From assembly GCA_030612385.1 (NCBI GenBank), contig JAUWNZ010000018.1, forward strand, positions 1 through 11,787: a stretch of DNA of 11,787 nt. Direction: 5' to 3'. Shown piece after piece: positions 1 through 5,722 of the stretch. The notes below the pieces were generated by a model. That model saw nothing but the letters and a program-made list of their open reading frames with translations, ran no database searches and was not told the origin of the DNA. Position numbers and translations under genes: made by a program. The stretch is from Pseudomonadota bacterium. GTDB lineage: Bacteria; Desulfobacterota; Syntrophia; Syntrophales; JADFWA01. Numbering within the stretch: position 1 is the stretch's first letter; each line of letters starts with the position of its first letter.

Positions 1-134
1 GAGGCATTGTTGCTCAGTAACATCCTTATCCTCTCAAAAAAATCGATGATGAGGTAGAGGGATAGGAATGATGCAATCACAAGAAGGAATATCTTGATGA
101 ATTCTCTCGATATATACCGGTCAAGTATGGTCAT
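1..134 (-). CDS. lptG: LptG, LPS export permease (5' end only, partial)
   Basis: The first 44 codons of a second YjgP/YjgQ-family permease run off the left edge. The readable N-terminus begins MTILDRYISREFIKIF and continues into a hydrophobic segment (about residues 14-32) followed by IIDFFERIR, the usual LptF/LptG first-helix pattern. The ATG at 134-132 overlaps the lptF stop (TGA at 133-131) as ATGA, which suggests translational coupling. In the family, LptF and LptG form the transmembrane heterodimer that works with the LptB ATPase to extract lipopolysaccharide from the inner membrane. Naming it LptG rather than a second LptF rests on its position directly after lptF. Most of the gene lies outside the window. 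Confidence 0.88.
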   Translation of the reverse strand, partial: MTILDRYISREFIKIFLLVIASFLSLYLIIDFFERIRMLLSNNA

Positions 135-1264
135 GACAGACCCTTAAATCTGAGAGGCCTTTCTCTAACAGCCATGGCAAACAGATAGACCCCAATAGCC
201 CCCAGGATTAAATTTGGCGACCAGACTCCTATTATGGGGGAAAGCTTACCGGTCTCCGCCAGCGCTTCACCGCCAAGCTGCAGCATATAATATGTCAGCA
301 CAACCAGCAATCCAACGGTAAATCCCCTTGATTTACCTGTCCTGCTTTCCCTTATGCCGAGAGGAACACCTATGATTCCAAAGATTATACAGGAAAAGGG
401 AATTGAGAGCTTTTTATTGAGCTCAATGGCCAGTTCCCTGATAGCGGTCTCTTTTAGACCTGATTTTTTGATCTTTTCAGCCAGCTCCCGGAAGGTCATC
501 TCCTTTTCTTTCTTTTCCGTTGCTATATTTTTCCCAGAGATAGCCGTTTTCAGATCGAGTTTTATATCATAAGTACTGAAATCCATTTTCTTGTAATTTT
601 TCAGGTCCCTGTCCACAGTGTGCGTGCTGCCGTTTTCGAGTCTCAAGATCACGCTCAGAGATTCCGGATCGGATATTAGATAACCTTTTCGGGCGATGAT
701 TGTATTCGGCTCCTTTCCTGTCTGTGTGTCTGAAATAATAATTCCTTCCATAAAATTACCATGAACTGGTATCCTGTCCGCATAGAGAACAAGATCCTTA
801 AAATCATCATTGAACACCTTTTCTTTTATGCTGATACTCGCCCTTTGCTTTGCTATATTAAAGAGAAGATCTCTTGTTGCATAATTGCTGTATGGAACCA
901 GAAAAAATGTTATGGCAGCCGTCATTACAAAGGTGATCACAGAGGCGAAAGCTATAGGGAATAAAAGTTGGTATAGACTTATTCCGGACGCCTTAAGGAT
1001 GGTTATCTCACTATCATCCGAAAGTCTTCCAAGACCGACAAGTATGGATATCAGAAATGCTATGGGTATGGTAAAGACCAGGAACGAGGGCATTAAAAAA
1101 AGAATGATTTTCGATATGTCGGTAATACTTACCCCTTTGTTCACCATGAGGTCCATTAACTGGAGGATTCTTCCTATCAGAAGAATAAAAGTAAACACAA
1201 AAAGGGTCATGAAAAACGGGAATGATATTTCCCTTAAGATATATCGATTTATAATTTTGAACAT
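131..1264 (-). CDS. lptF: LptF, LPS export ABC transporter permease
   Basis: A 377-residue protein of the YjgP/YjgQ family, at the usual length. It has three N-terminal membrane segments (about residues 14-34, 52-77, 99-124), a hydrophilic periplasmic middle of about 150 residues corresponding to the beta-jellyroll, and three C-terminal segments (about 286-304, 314-331, 347-366). The N-terminal NRYILREI, LGRLSDDSEI and the loop GIRESRTGKSRGF with PLG before it are characteristic of the family. By family knowledge it pairs with LptG and the LptB ATPase to pass LPS from the inner membrane to the LptC/LptA bridge. It starts 70 bases after the thiL stop and overlaps lptG by four bases, so thiL-lptF-lptG may be one transcript. 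The Shine-Dalgarno site is weak. Function is well supported; operon membership with thiL is inferred. Confidence 0.95.
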   Translation of the reverse strand: MFKIINRYILREISFPFFMTLFVFTFILLIGRILQLMDLMVNKGVSITDISKIILFLMPSFLVFTIPIAFLISILVGLGRLSDDSEITILKASGISLYQLLFPIAFASVITFVMTAAITFFLVPYSNYATRDLLFNIAKQRASISIKEKVFNDDFKDLVLYADRIPVHGNFMEGIIISDTQTGKEPNTIIARKGYLISDPESLSVILRLENGSTHTVDRDLKNYKKMDFSTYDIKLDLKTAISGKNIATEKKEKEMTFRELAEKIKKSGLKETAIRELAIELNKKLSIPFSCIIFGIIGVPLGIRESRTGKSRGFTVGLLVVLTYYMLQLGGEALAETGKLSPIIGVWSPNLILGAIGVYLFAMAVRERPLRFKGLS

Positions 1265-1310
1265 TTACGGCTGATCCGTTAAAAGGGATTGCTCTTAAGC
1301 TCAACTTTTT

Positions 1311-1337
1311 CTCTGCGCTCTCTGCGGAGAACGCTTA
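1311..1337. repeat. 9-base-unit dispersed repeat, two units, supplying the thiL stop codon
   Basis: Read on the minus strand from 1337, this is TAAGCGTTC followed by two 9-base units, TCCGCAGAG and AGCGCAGAG. The same head and unit pattern, with three units, occurs on the plus strand at 7297-7332, and related pieces occur at 5597-5610 and 7421-7451. The TAA of the head is the stop codon of thiL. It occupies much of the 70-base gap between thiL and lptF. Confidence 0.75.
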
Positions 1338-2249
1338 CGCAAAATGATCATATCCAACTTTCCCCCCCGGCGCAAGTGGGGTTCCGTCGGGGCCGAGAAC
1401 CGTGTGGGAATCAGAGGCAATAAATTCACCGATCAGCGTCAGGGGCAATTCCGCAAAGGGCCATTCTTTTCGCAACTGTCTTGCTTTCTCACGTGGCGCC
1501 GCTATGAGAAGTTCATAGTCTTCCCCATCGGTCAGCGCCTCTTCGAGTGATGTCTCCGGCGTTCGGAGCGGTATCGCGGCAGTATTCAGCTTCAGACCGA
1601 CCCCCGATGCGCGACACAGCCGGCCGGCATCTATGAGGAGACCATCGCTTGCGTCGATCATTGCCGACGCGAAACCGTGCTCAACCAGCCACCGGCCCTC
1701 ACGGCAACGCGGCTTGAACGAAAGATGCCATCCCGTCACAAGCGAGCGCCCAAAGGAGCCGGTTACAAAGAGGCAATCACCCGGTTGCGCCCCGGAGCGG
1801 CGGCAGACCTGCGCCTCAGATACTTCTCCAAGGATGGTCAGACTTGCAACGGCGTCGGTCGGCGTTGCTGCCAGATCGCCTCCGATCATCATTACCCCAA
1901 ATTCCCGGCTTAACCGGAGTATCCCGTCAAAAAAACGTTCGAGCCATGATTCATCGTGAGCCGGACTCAGCCCGCAGGCAACCAGGAAGTATCTGGGATA
2001 TCCCCCCATAGCCGCAATATCGCTGAGGTTACGCGCGAGAAGCTTCCGGCCCACCTGCTCGGGAGATGGTTTGTAATGTCCCTCAAGATGATAGTGTTTC
2101 CCGCCGATAATCTGGTCCACGGCGACAAGCAGGATACGACCACCCTCGATGCGCAGACCCGCGCAATCATCTCCGGGAGGGATAACAATATCCGGCGGTG
2201 ACACAGGGAGCCGCGCAATAAGTTTCTCAAGAAAAGCATCCTCGGACAT
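1335..2249 (-). CDS. thiL: Thiamine-monophosphate kinase ThiL (divergent)
   Basis: A 304-residue AIRS/PurM-fold kinase that phosphorylates thiamine monophosphate to thiamine diphosphate with ATP and Mg. Visible signatures: PPGDDCA (D27, D28), D45 in AVDQ, NLSDIAAMGG (74-83), GGD at 123-125, GDCLFVTGSFG (157-167), DASDGL (199-204) and DGEDYELL (about 241-248), ending in the family-typical GYDHFA. The ATG has AAAAAGGA just upstream. It is somewhat shorter than the usual roughly 325 residues: the stretch between GSFGRS and the DASDGL motif is compact. Two normally conserved spots are altered: the usual GDT is GDL (125-126), and the region that usually ends in a His-Phe after the substrate aspartate reads IIGGKHY. 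The gene is visibly richer in G+C than its neighbours (38 of 60 bases at 1561-1620 against 24 of 60 at 4921-4980). Its stop codon lies in a dispersed repeat. Confidence 0.92.
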   Translation of the reverse strand: MSEDAFLEKLIARLPVSPPDIVIPPGDDCAGLRIEGGRILLVAVDQIIGGKHYHLEGHYKPSPEQVGRKLLARNLSDIAAMGGYPRYFLVACGLSPAHDESWLERFFDGILRLSREFGVMMIGGDLAATPTDAVASLTILGEVSEAQVCRRSGAQPGDCLFVTGSFGRSLVTGWHLSFKPRCREGRWLVEHGFASAMIDASDGLLIDAGRLCRASGVGLKLNTAAIPLRTPETSLEEALTDGEDYELLIAAPREKARQLRKEWPFAELPLTLIGEFIASDSHTVLGPDGTPLAPGGKVGYDHFA

Positions 2250-2282
2250 ATTTTCCTTTTTAATATGTAACCGCTCAGGTTG

Positions 2283-2306
2283 CCACTAAGGCATAAAGAC
2301 ACAAAG
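2283..2306. repeat. Short A-rich dispersed-type repeat upstream of thiL
   Basis: The stretch starting CCACTAAGGCATAAAGACAC resembles a short repeat that I recall as common between genes in Desulfobacterota genomes; no second copy is present in this window. It lies 33 bases upstream of the thiL start, so any thiL promoter must be inside or beyond it. The identification as a repeat is from memory. Confidence 0.4.
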
Positions 2307-2348
2307 ATGACAAATGGCTTGAAACTTGAAATTGGACGGTATTATTAT

Positions 2349-2430
2349 CGTAGGGGCAGGCCCCCGTGCCTGCCCTCATGATTTGGTGCAACCACCCAAC
2401 ACAGGGCAACCACGGGGGGTTGCCTCTACG
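2349..2430. repeat. REPIN-like element: two inverted hairpin arms
   Basis: Two 28-base arms, 2349-2376 and 2403-2430, are inverted copies of each other (23 of 28 match) separated by 26 bases. Each arm is itself a hairpin: the left pairs GGGCAGG with CCTGCCC, the right pairs GGCAACC with GGTTGCC. Four of the five differences between the arms sit in the stem as two compensated base pairs (G-C to A-T and G-C to C-G), so both hairpins stay paired. This is the architecture of a REPIN, a pair of REP sequences mobilised by RAYT transposases. No RAYT gene is in the window. Confidence 0.75.
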
Positions 2431-2438
2431 TTATCGTT

Positions 2439-2602
2439 GAAAATTGGAAATTTGGGAGACCTGTCTGCATGCGCCTGCCTGTGCCGGCACGGCAGATAGG
2501 GGCACGCACAGGCAGAGATGAAACGATTTTACGAGTTGACAGACCTCGGCGAACCGCTCAGTCGAGCCGCACAAAAGCATGAAGGCCAAATTTCCAATTT
2601 CC
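2439..2602. repeat. MITE-like mosaic repeat, copy 1
   Basis: The ends are 17-base inverted repeats (2439-2455 and 2586-2602, 16 of 17 match, core GGAAATTTGG). Inside are a perfect 10-base inverted repeat (CTGCCTGTGC at 2475-2484 with GCACAGGCAG at 2506-2515), the palindrome GTGCCGGCAC (2481-2490), and ACGAGTTGACAG (2530-2541). The same order of blocks recurs in reverse orientation at 5502-5597 and, with the middle missing, at 3509-3547; 29 bases (2573-2601 and 3519-3547) are identical. AATTTCCAATTTC-type strings continue past 2602 into the last codons of znuB. Together with the REPIN-like element this fills the 358-base gap between znuB and thiL; no gene is seen there. Confidence 0.75.
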
Positions 2603-2607
2603 AGTTT

Positions 2608-3420
2608 CTAATTTCTAATTTCCAACAATTTTTTGCTCCCCTTGACGATGCCCAGAAGAGCGCCGCCGACAAGAACGATCGAGGCTCCGGATGGAAACTC
2701 AATAAAATAGGATACAAAAAGTCCCGCCAGACAGATCAGTATTCCCAACAGGATCGAAATAACCATGATTTGCTTGAAATTGGCGGATAATTCACTTGCA
2801 ATTGCGACAGGGATGGTGAGCAGCGCAATCACAAGGATTATACCCACAACCTGGATCAGGGTAACAATGGACAGGGCGGTCAAGAGCAGAAGCCCGATAT
2901 TTAAAGCCCTCACCGGCAGCTTTCTTGCCTTTGCATACTCTTCGTCCAGGGCAATAGCAACAAATCCTTTGAAGAATATCAAGACTGACAAAGTCACGAT
3001 CATCACTAAAATAAAAGAGACAAAGATGTCAGAACGTGGAACCGTCAATATATTGCCGAATAGAAATGTCATCAGGTCGGGAGCGTATCCCGGTGTTATA
3101 TGGATAAAGACTATCCCGATCGCCACTCCGGTTGCCCACAGGACACCGATAAAGAGGTCGTTCTTATCTGTTCTGTCTTCCTTCAGGAATCCAAGAAGCG
3201 CCGCCGCAAGAAGGACAAAAACCGTTGCGCCGTAGAGAGGATTTATGCCTAACCAGTAAGCAATTCCCAGCCCGCCGAAGGCCGTGTGACTCAGACCTCC
3301 ACTGATAAAAACCATTTTTTTTGAAACGATAAATGGTCCTATGAGACCGCAGACAATACTTGCCATAATACCCGCAAGTATCGCATTTTGCATAAACTCA
3401 TAAGACAGGATGTTCAACAT
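2608..3420 (-). CDS. znuB: Metal ABC transporter permease, ZnuB/MntB family
   Basis: A 270-residue integral membrane permease of the ABC-3 family, which passes Zn or Mn delivered by the periplasmic binding protein through the inner membrane. The N-terminal pattern MLNILSYEFMQNAILAG, then IVSKKMVFISGGLSHTAFGG and LGINPLYG, is diagnostic. About eight hydrophobic segments follow, with a cytoplasmic DEEYAKARKLPV coupling-helix region. I place the start at the ATG at 3420-3418, where the conserved family N-terminus begins. The only in-frame upstream start is a TTG at 3471 lying inside a dispersed repeat. The C-terminal codons (KKLLEIRN) and TAG stop lie in repeat sequence, so the native tail may have been replaced. 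It is separated from znuC by 220 bases of repeats, unlike the tight znuA-znuC junction. The metal is not determined by sequence. Confidence 0.92.
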   Translation of the reverse strand: MLNILSYEFMQNAILAGIMASIVCGLIGPFIVSKKMVFISGGLSHTAFGGLGIAYWLGINPLYGATVFVLLAAALLGFLKEDRTDKNDLFIGVLWATGVAIGIVFIHITPGYAPDLMTFLFGNILTVPRSDIFVSFILVMIVTLSVLIFFKGFVAIALDEEYAKARKLPVRALNIGLLLLTALSIVTLIQVVGIILVIALLTIPVAIASELSANFKQIMVISILLGILICLAGLFVSYFIEFPSGASIVLVGGALLGIVKGSKKLLEIRN

Positions 3421-3508
3421 ATCTACTACCCACACGGACAAACCGGAACCAAGAAATGGTTCAGGGTTCAAAGGTTTCGGGGTTCACGGCTTGAAATTGG
3501 AAATTAGA

Positions 3509-3637
3509 AATTCGGGAGAAAAGCATGAAGGCCAAATTTCCAATTTCTATTTTCTAGGCTTCAACGTTCAATGAACGCTTACCGTGGATCAAGACCAACC
3601 TTTCAAAAATGTAATCCCCTATTTATTGAGATGATAC
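3509..3637. repeat. Mosaic repeat, copy A (internally deleted)
   Basis: This holds two modules. The first (3509-3547) has the GAAATTCGGGAG end joined directly to the AAAAGCATGAAGGCC end, i.e. the repeat of 2439-2602 without its middle. The second (3560-3637) is a 78-base block that reappears in reverse complement at 5411-5488 without gaps, 67 of 78 identical, with 9 of the 11 differences being transitions. The block ends 3 bases before the znuC stop codon. A further repeat-like string rich in GGTTCAGGG and TTCGGGGTTC lies at about 3458-3489. The 220-base gap between znuC and znuB therefore holds repeats and no recognisable gene. Confidence 0.8.
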
Positions 3638-3640
3638 GGA

Positions 3641-4378
3641 CTAATGCCTTTTCAATATAGTATGAGGGATACCATGACCTAATAGCTCTACAGGACAACC
3701 ATAGACCTGTTCCAACGCATGTGAGTCCAACTCTCCTCTATCGTGAAAGAAGATATTTTTGTTAATGCAGGCGATATGCTTATAAGTCTGTGCGAAAGGA
3801 GTCGGATCGTGCGTCACCACGACAATGGCCATCTTTTTATTAAGCTCGTCCAGAAAATCCCTCAGGTTGGTTTGAGATGTGATATCAATCGAAGCTGTGG
3901 GCTCATCCAAAAACAAAACCGCAGGATCTGATACCAGGGCGCGGGCTATCAAAACCCTCTGGAGTTGGCCGCCGGACAGATCGTTGATGTTCTCGTTGCG
4001 TTTGTCGTATAGATTGAGCTTTTTAAGAATTACTTCAGTCTCTTCAATATCTTCCTTTTTGTATTTTCGCAGGAAATTTCCTGAACTTATGCGACCTGTC
4101 AAGACCATATCAAGCGAAGTTATAGGGAAATTCTTGTTGAAAGTGGAATATTGCGGAACGTATCCAAGCCTTTCGGAGATATCTTTACGGAAAGTAATGG
4201 TCCCATCCCATGGCTCCAGGATTCCCAATATCAATCTCAGGAGAGTCGTTTTTCCGCCTCCGTTGGGACCGATGACCAGGATGTAATCTTCTTCAAATAT
4301 ATCCAGGTCAACATTTTTCAAGACAGGGGTATTATCGTATCCAAAGGATATATTTCTTATCTCAATGAGTTTTTCCAT
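3641..4378 (-). CDS. znuC: Metal ABC transporter ATP-binding protein, ZnuC family
   Basis: A 245-residue cytoplasmic ATPase that drives the ZnuB-type permease. All nucleotide-binding motifs are intact: Walker A GPNGGGKTT (37-45), Q-loop glutamine 76 in GYVPQY, signature LSGGQ (134-138), Walker B VLFLDEP (154-160), D-loop SID (163-165) and H-loop histidine 190 in VVVTHD. The YVPQ plus FPITSLDMV context is typical of the Zn/Mn import subfamily. It starts one base after the znuA stop, so the two are surely co-transcribed and probably translationally coupled. The C-terminus is short (ends about 55 residues after the H-loop) and has no extra regulatory domain. Zn rather than Mn or Fe is the family default and is not proved here. 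Confidence 0.92.
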   Translation of the reverse strand: MEKLIEIRNISFGYDNTPVLKNVDLDIFEEDYILVIGPNGGGKTTLLRLILGILEPWDGTITFRKDISERLGYVPQYSTFNKNFPITSLDMVLTGRISSGNFLRKYKKEDIEETEVILKKLNLYDKRNENINDLSGGQLQRVLIARALVSDPAVLFLDEPTASIDITSQTNLRDFLDELNKKMAIVVVTHDPTPFAQTYKHIACINKNIFFHDRGELDSHALEQVYGCPVELLGHGIPHTILKRH

Positions 4379-4379
4379 C

Positions 4380-5228
4380 TTATCTCTTCAACACATTGCT
4401 CAGGGTTTCGGCAATATCTTTCATATTTTTCAGCCAATCCTTCTCCAATGGATCTATCTCCATAACCTTTCCGCCGATCTCGGCGGCTATGATCTTCGCG
4501 CTTCTTACATCAAATCCCTTTTGAACAAAGATAATCTTGATCCCCTTTTCTCTGGCCGTATCCACAATCTTTTTAATACGGGATGCGCTTGGCGCCTTCC
4601 CTCCAACCTCCACAGGCGCCTGCTTCAACCCGTATTGGTCCGCAAAATAGCCCCACGCAGGATGAAAGACCATAAAAGAGCAACCCTTCTTGCCGGCAAG
4701 AAGGGTCCTTATATCACCATCCAGCTCGTCGATATCTCTTAAAAAGGATTCGAGATTTTTCCTGTAATAACCTTTGCCCGAAGGATCTATCTCCGACAGG
4801 GCATGATAAATATTTCCGGCGGCTATTCTGACTGTACAGGGCGCAACCCATACATGCGGATCACTGTTGCGGTATTCGACCCCATCCGACATGTTTACCA
4901 CGATCATCTTCCTATTCTTTTTTAGGATAGAGTTGAAATGCTTTTTTTCAAAGGGAAATGTCGGCGCCCCTACCTTTACATAGATTTTTGAATCGGCTAA
5001 CATGATCAACTGCTGGGGCGTTGGTTCATAAATTGCTGGGCTTGCGCCTCTCGGTATCATGACCTGGACTTTGACCCTGTCTCCCCCGACTCTTTCGACA
5101 AAATAGGCCTGCGGCAAGACGCTGACGGAGACCTTTGTCCTGTCGGAAGCGGCGGCAATGCCCGGAATACTCGCTAAGAAACCAGACGCAAACAATCCCG
5201 CGATCAGTAGATATGCAATCTTTCTCAT
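4380..5228 (-). CDS. znuA: Metal-binding lipid-free periplasmic protein, ZnuA-like (cluster A-I)
   Basis: A solute-binding protein of the ZnuA/TroA family (PF01297 type), 282 residues from the chosen start. A Sec signal peptide (MRKIAYLLIAGLFASGFLAS..., cleavage probably after AAA near residue 27) exports it; there is no lipobox. I prefer the ATG at 5228 because AGAGG directly abuts the other ATG at 5240 (zero spacing) but is about 12 bases from this one. Numbering from 5240, ligand positions are H129 (DPHVWVAP), H193 (FHPAWGYFADQYGL) and D263 (EIDP). The first family histidine, normally in a D-P-H-x-Y/F-E-P motif, is absent: the sequence is SPAIYEPTP (67-75). There is no histidine-rich loop. 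It is first in a znuA-znuC-znuB order. Substrate is Zn or Mn by family; the missing histidine leaves this open. Confidence 0.88.
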   Translation of the reverse strand: MRKIAYLLIAGLFASGFLASIPGIAAASDRTKVSVSVLPQAYFVERVGGDRVKVQVMIPRGASPAIYEPTPQQLIMLADSKIYVKVGAPTFPFEKKHFNSILKKNRKMIVVNMSDGVEYRNSDPHVWVAPCTVRIAAGNIYHALSEIDPSGKGYYRKNLESFLRDIDELDGDIRTLLAGKKGCSFMVFHPAWGYFADQYGLKQAPVEVGGKAPSASRIKKIVDTAREKGIKIIFVQKGFDVRSAKIIAAEIGGKVMEIDPLEKDWLKNMKDIAETLSNVLKR

Positions 5229-5250
5229 CTGAAGATTCATCCTCTAAATG

Positions 5251-5282
5251 TCGAGTGGTCAAGTGGGAAAATGGTCGAGTGG
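5251..5282. repeat. Four 8-base tandem units just upstream of znuA
   Basis: The units TCGAGTGG, TCAAGTGG, GAAAATGG and TCGAGTGG follow one another without gaps; the first and last are identical and every unit ends in TGG. The array lies 23 bases upstream of the preferred znuA start, inside its probable leader. Confidence 0.65.
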
Positions 5283-5292
5283 TTACCTACTT

Positions 5293-5362
5293 AGTGCCTG
5301 AACGAAAACCCTGAAACCCAAAACTCAAAACCGTGCCTGAACGAGGTTTTCGTTCAGGCACT
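5293..5362. repeat. Inverted repeats forming a strong hairpin in the znuA leader
   Basis: AGTGCCTGAACGAAAAC (5293-5309) is perfectly inverted at 5346-5362, and GTGCCTGAACGA (5333-5344) pairs perfectly with 5350-5361 around a 5-base loop. One right arm can thus pair with either of two left arms. Transcripts reading into znuA would carry this structure; it lacks the following run of U needed for a classical terminator on the minus strand. Confidence 0.65.
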
Positions 5363-5381
5363 AACTACCACTACCTCAACT

Positions 5382-5393
5382 TATTTGCAAATA
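5382..5393. promoter_or_regulatory. Possible operator upstream of znuA
   Basis: TATTTGCAAATA is a perfect 12-base palindrome in the short part of the 482-base gap between znuA and the TetR gene that is not repeat (about 5363-5410). Its centre is 21 bases from that of TGATATGAATGTATCA (5401-5416), whose 5-base arms TGATA/TATCA resemble Fur-family half sites. Half of the second site lies in a dispersed repeat, so only the first is offered as a candidate metal-regulator site. I found no convincing minus-strand promoter beside it. Confidence 0.25.
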
Positions 5394-5410
5394 CGATTCT
5401 TGATATGAAT

Positions 5411-5597
5411 GTATCAGTTCAACAAACAGGGGATTACATTTTTGAAATGTTGATCTCGATTCACGATAAGCGTTTACTGAACGTTGAAATTAGAAATTGG
5501 AAATTGGAAATTTAGCCTTCATATTTTTGTACTGTCAACTCGTAAACCCGCTTCATCCCCGCTCGTGCCGGTATGGCAGACAGAACTCCCAAATTTC
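5411..5597. repeat. Mosaic repeat, copy B (longest, inverted to copies 1 and A)
   Basis: Two modules are joined. The 78-base block at 5411-5488 is the reverse complement of 3560-3637 (86% identical). It is followed by the AATTGGAAATTT module (about 5490-5597), which matches 2451-2601 block by block in reverse order: GAAATTTAGCCTTCAT, ACTGTCAACTCGTAAA, GTGCCGGTATGGCAGACA and ACTCCCAAATTTC. A fragment of the CTCTGCGGTGAACG repeat abuts it at 5597-5610. No gene is seen here. Confidence 0.8.
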
Positions 5598-5636
5598 TCT
5601 GCGGTGAACGGATACCGAGTTTTTTTATTTTTCCTC

Positions 5637-5698
5637 TTGACATTATCGATCCTGGTGTTATTTTAGACTTTAGAACTGAAATAGTCTAAAAGTATAAT
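5637..5698 (+). promoter_or_regulatory. Promoter(s) and TetR-type operator for the TetR-HD operon
   Basis: A perfect -35, TTGACA (5637-5642), is followed after 16 bases by TATTTT (5659-5664) with an extended -10 TG at 5656-5657. A 9-base inverted repeat, TTTTAGACT (5661-5669) and AGTCTAAAA (5683-5691) with a 13-base spacer, overlaps this -10 and start site. A consensus TATAAT lies at 5693-5698, but its -35 (TTAGAA, 17 bases upstream) is poor. An operator between the RNA-polymerase boxes and 32 bases before the regulator's ATG is the usual plan for TetR autorepression. Confidence 0.7.
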
Positions 5699-5722
5699 TA
5701 TTGAAAAGGAGCAATAAAGTAT

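Noticed and set aside
2250..2300. TPP riboswitch upstream of thiL
   Set aside because: An ACCTGAGCGG string on the minus strand recalls part of the thi-box, but the CTGAGA stem and the rest of the fold are missing.
2529..2717. 62-codon open frame on the minus strand ending over znuB
   Set aside because: It reads repeat DNA and overlaps the end of znuB in another frame.
3421..3471. Longer znuB start (TTG at 3471, 17 extra residues)
   Set aside because: The extra codons read through a dispersed repeat and precede the conserved family N-terminus at the ATG of 3420.
5401..5416. Fur/Zur-type box TGATATGAATGTATCA
   Set aside because: Only 5-base arms match, and its right half belongs to the 78-base dispersed repeat, so the match is likely incidental.
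5333..5515. 60-codon open frame on the plus strand
   Set aside because: It is a translation of hairpin and mosaic-repeat DNA (ending NWKLEI) with no ribosome-binding site or family resemblance.
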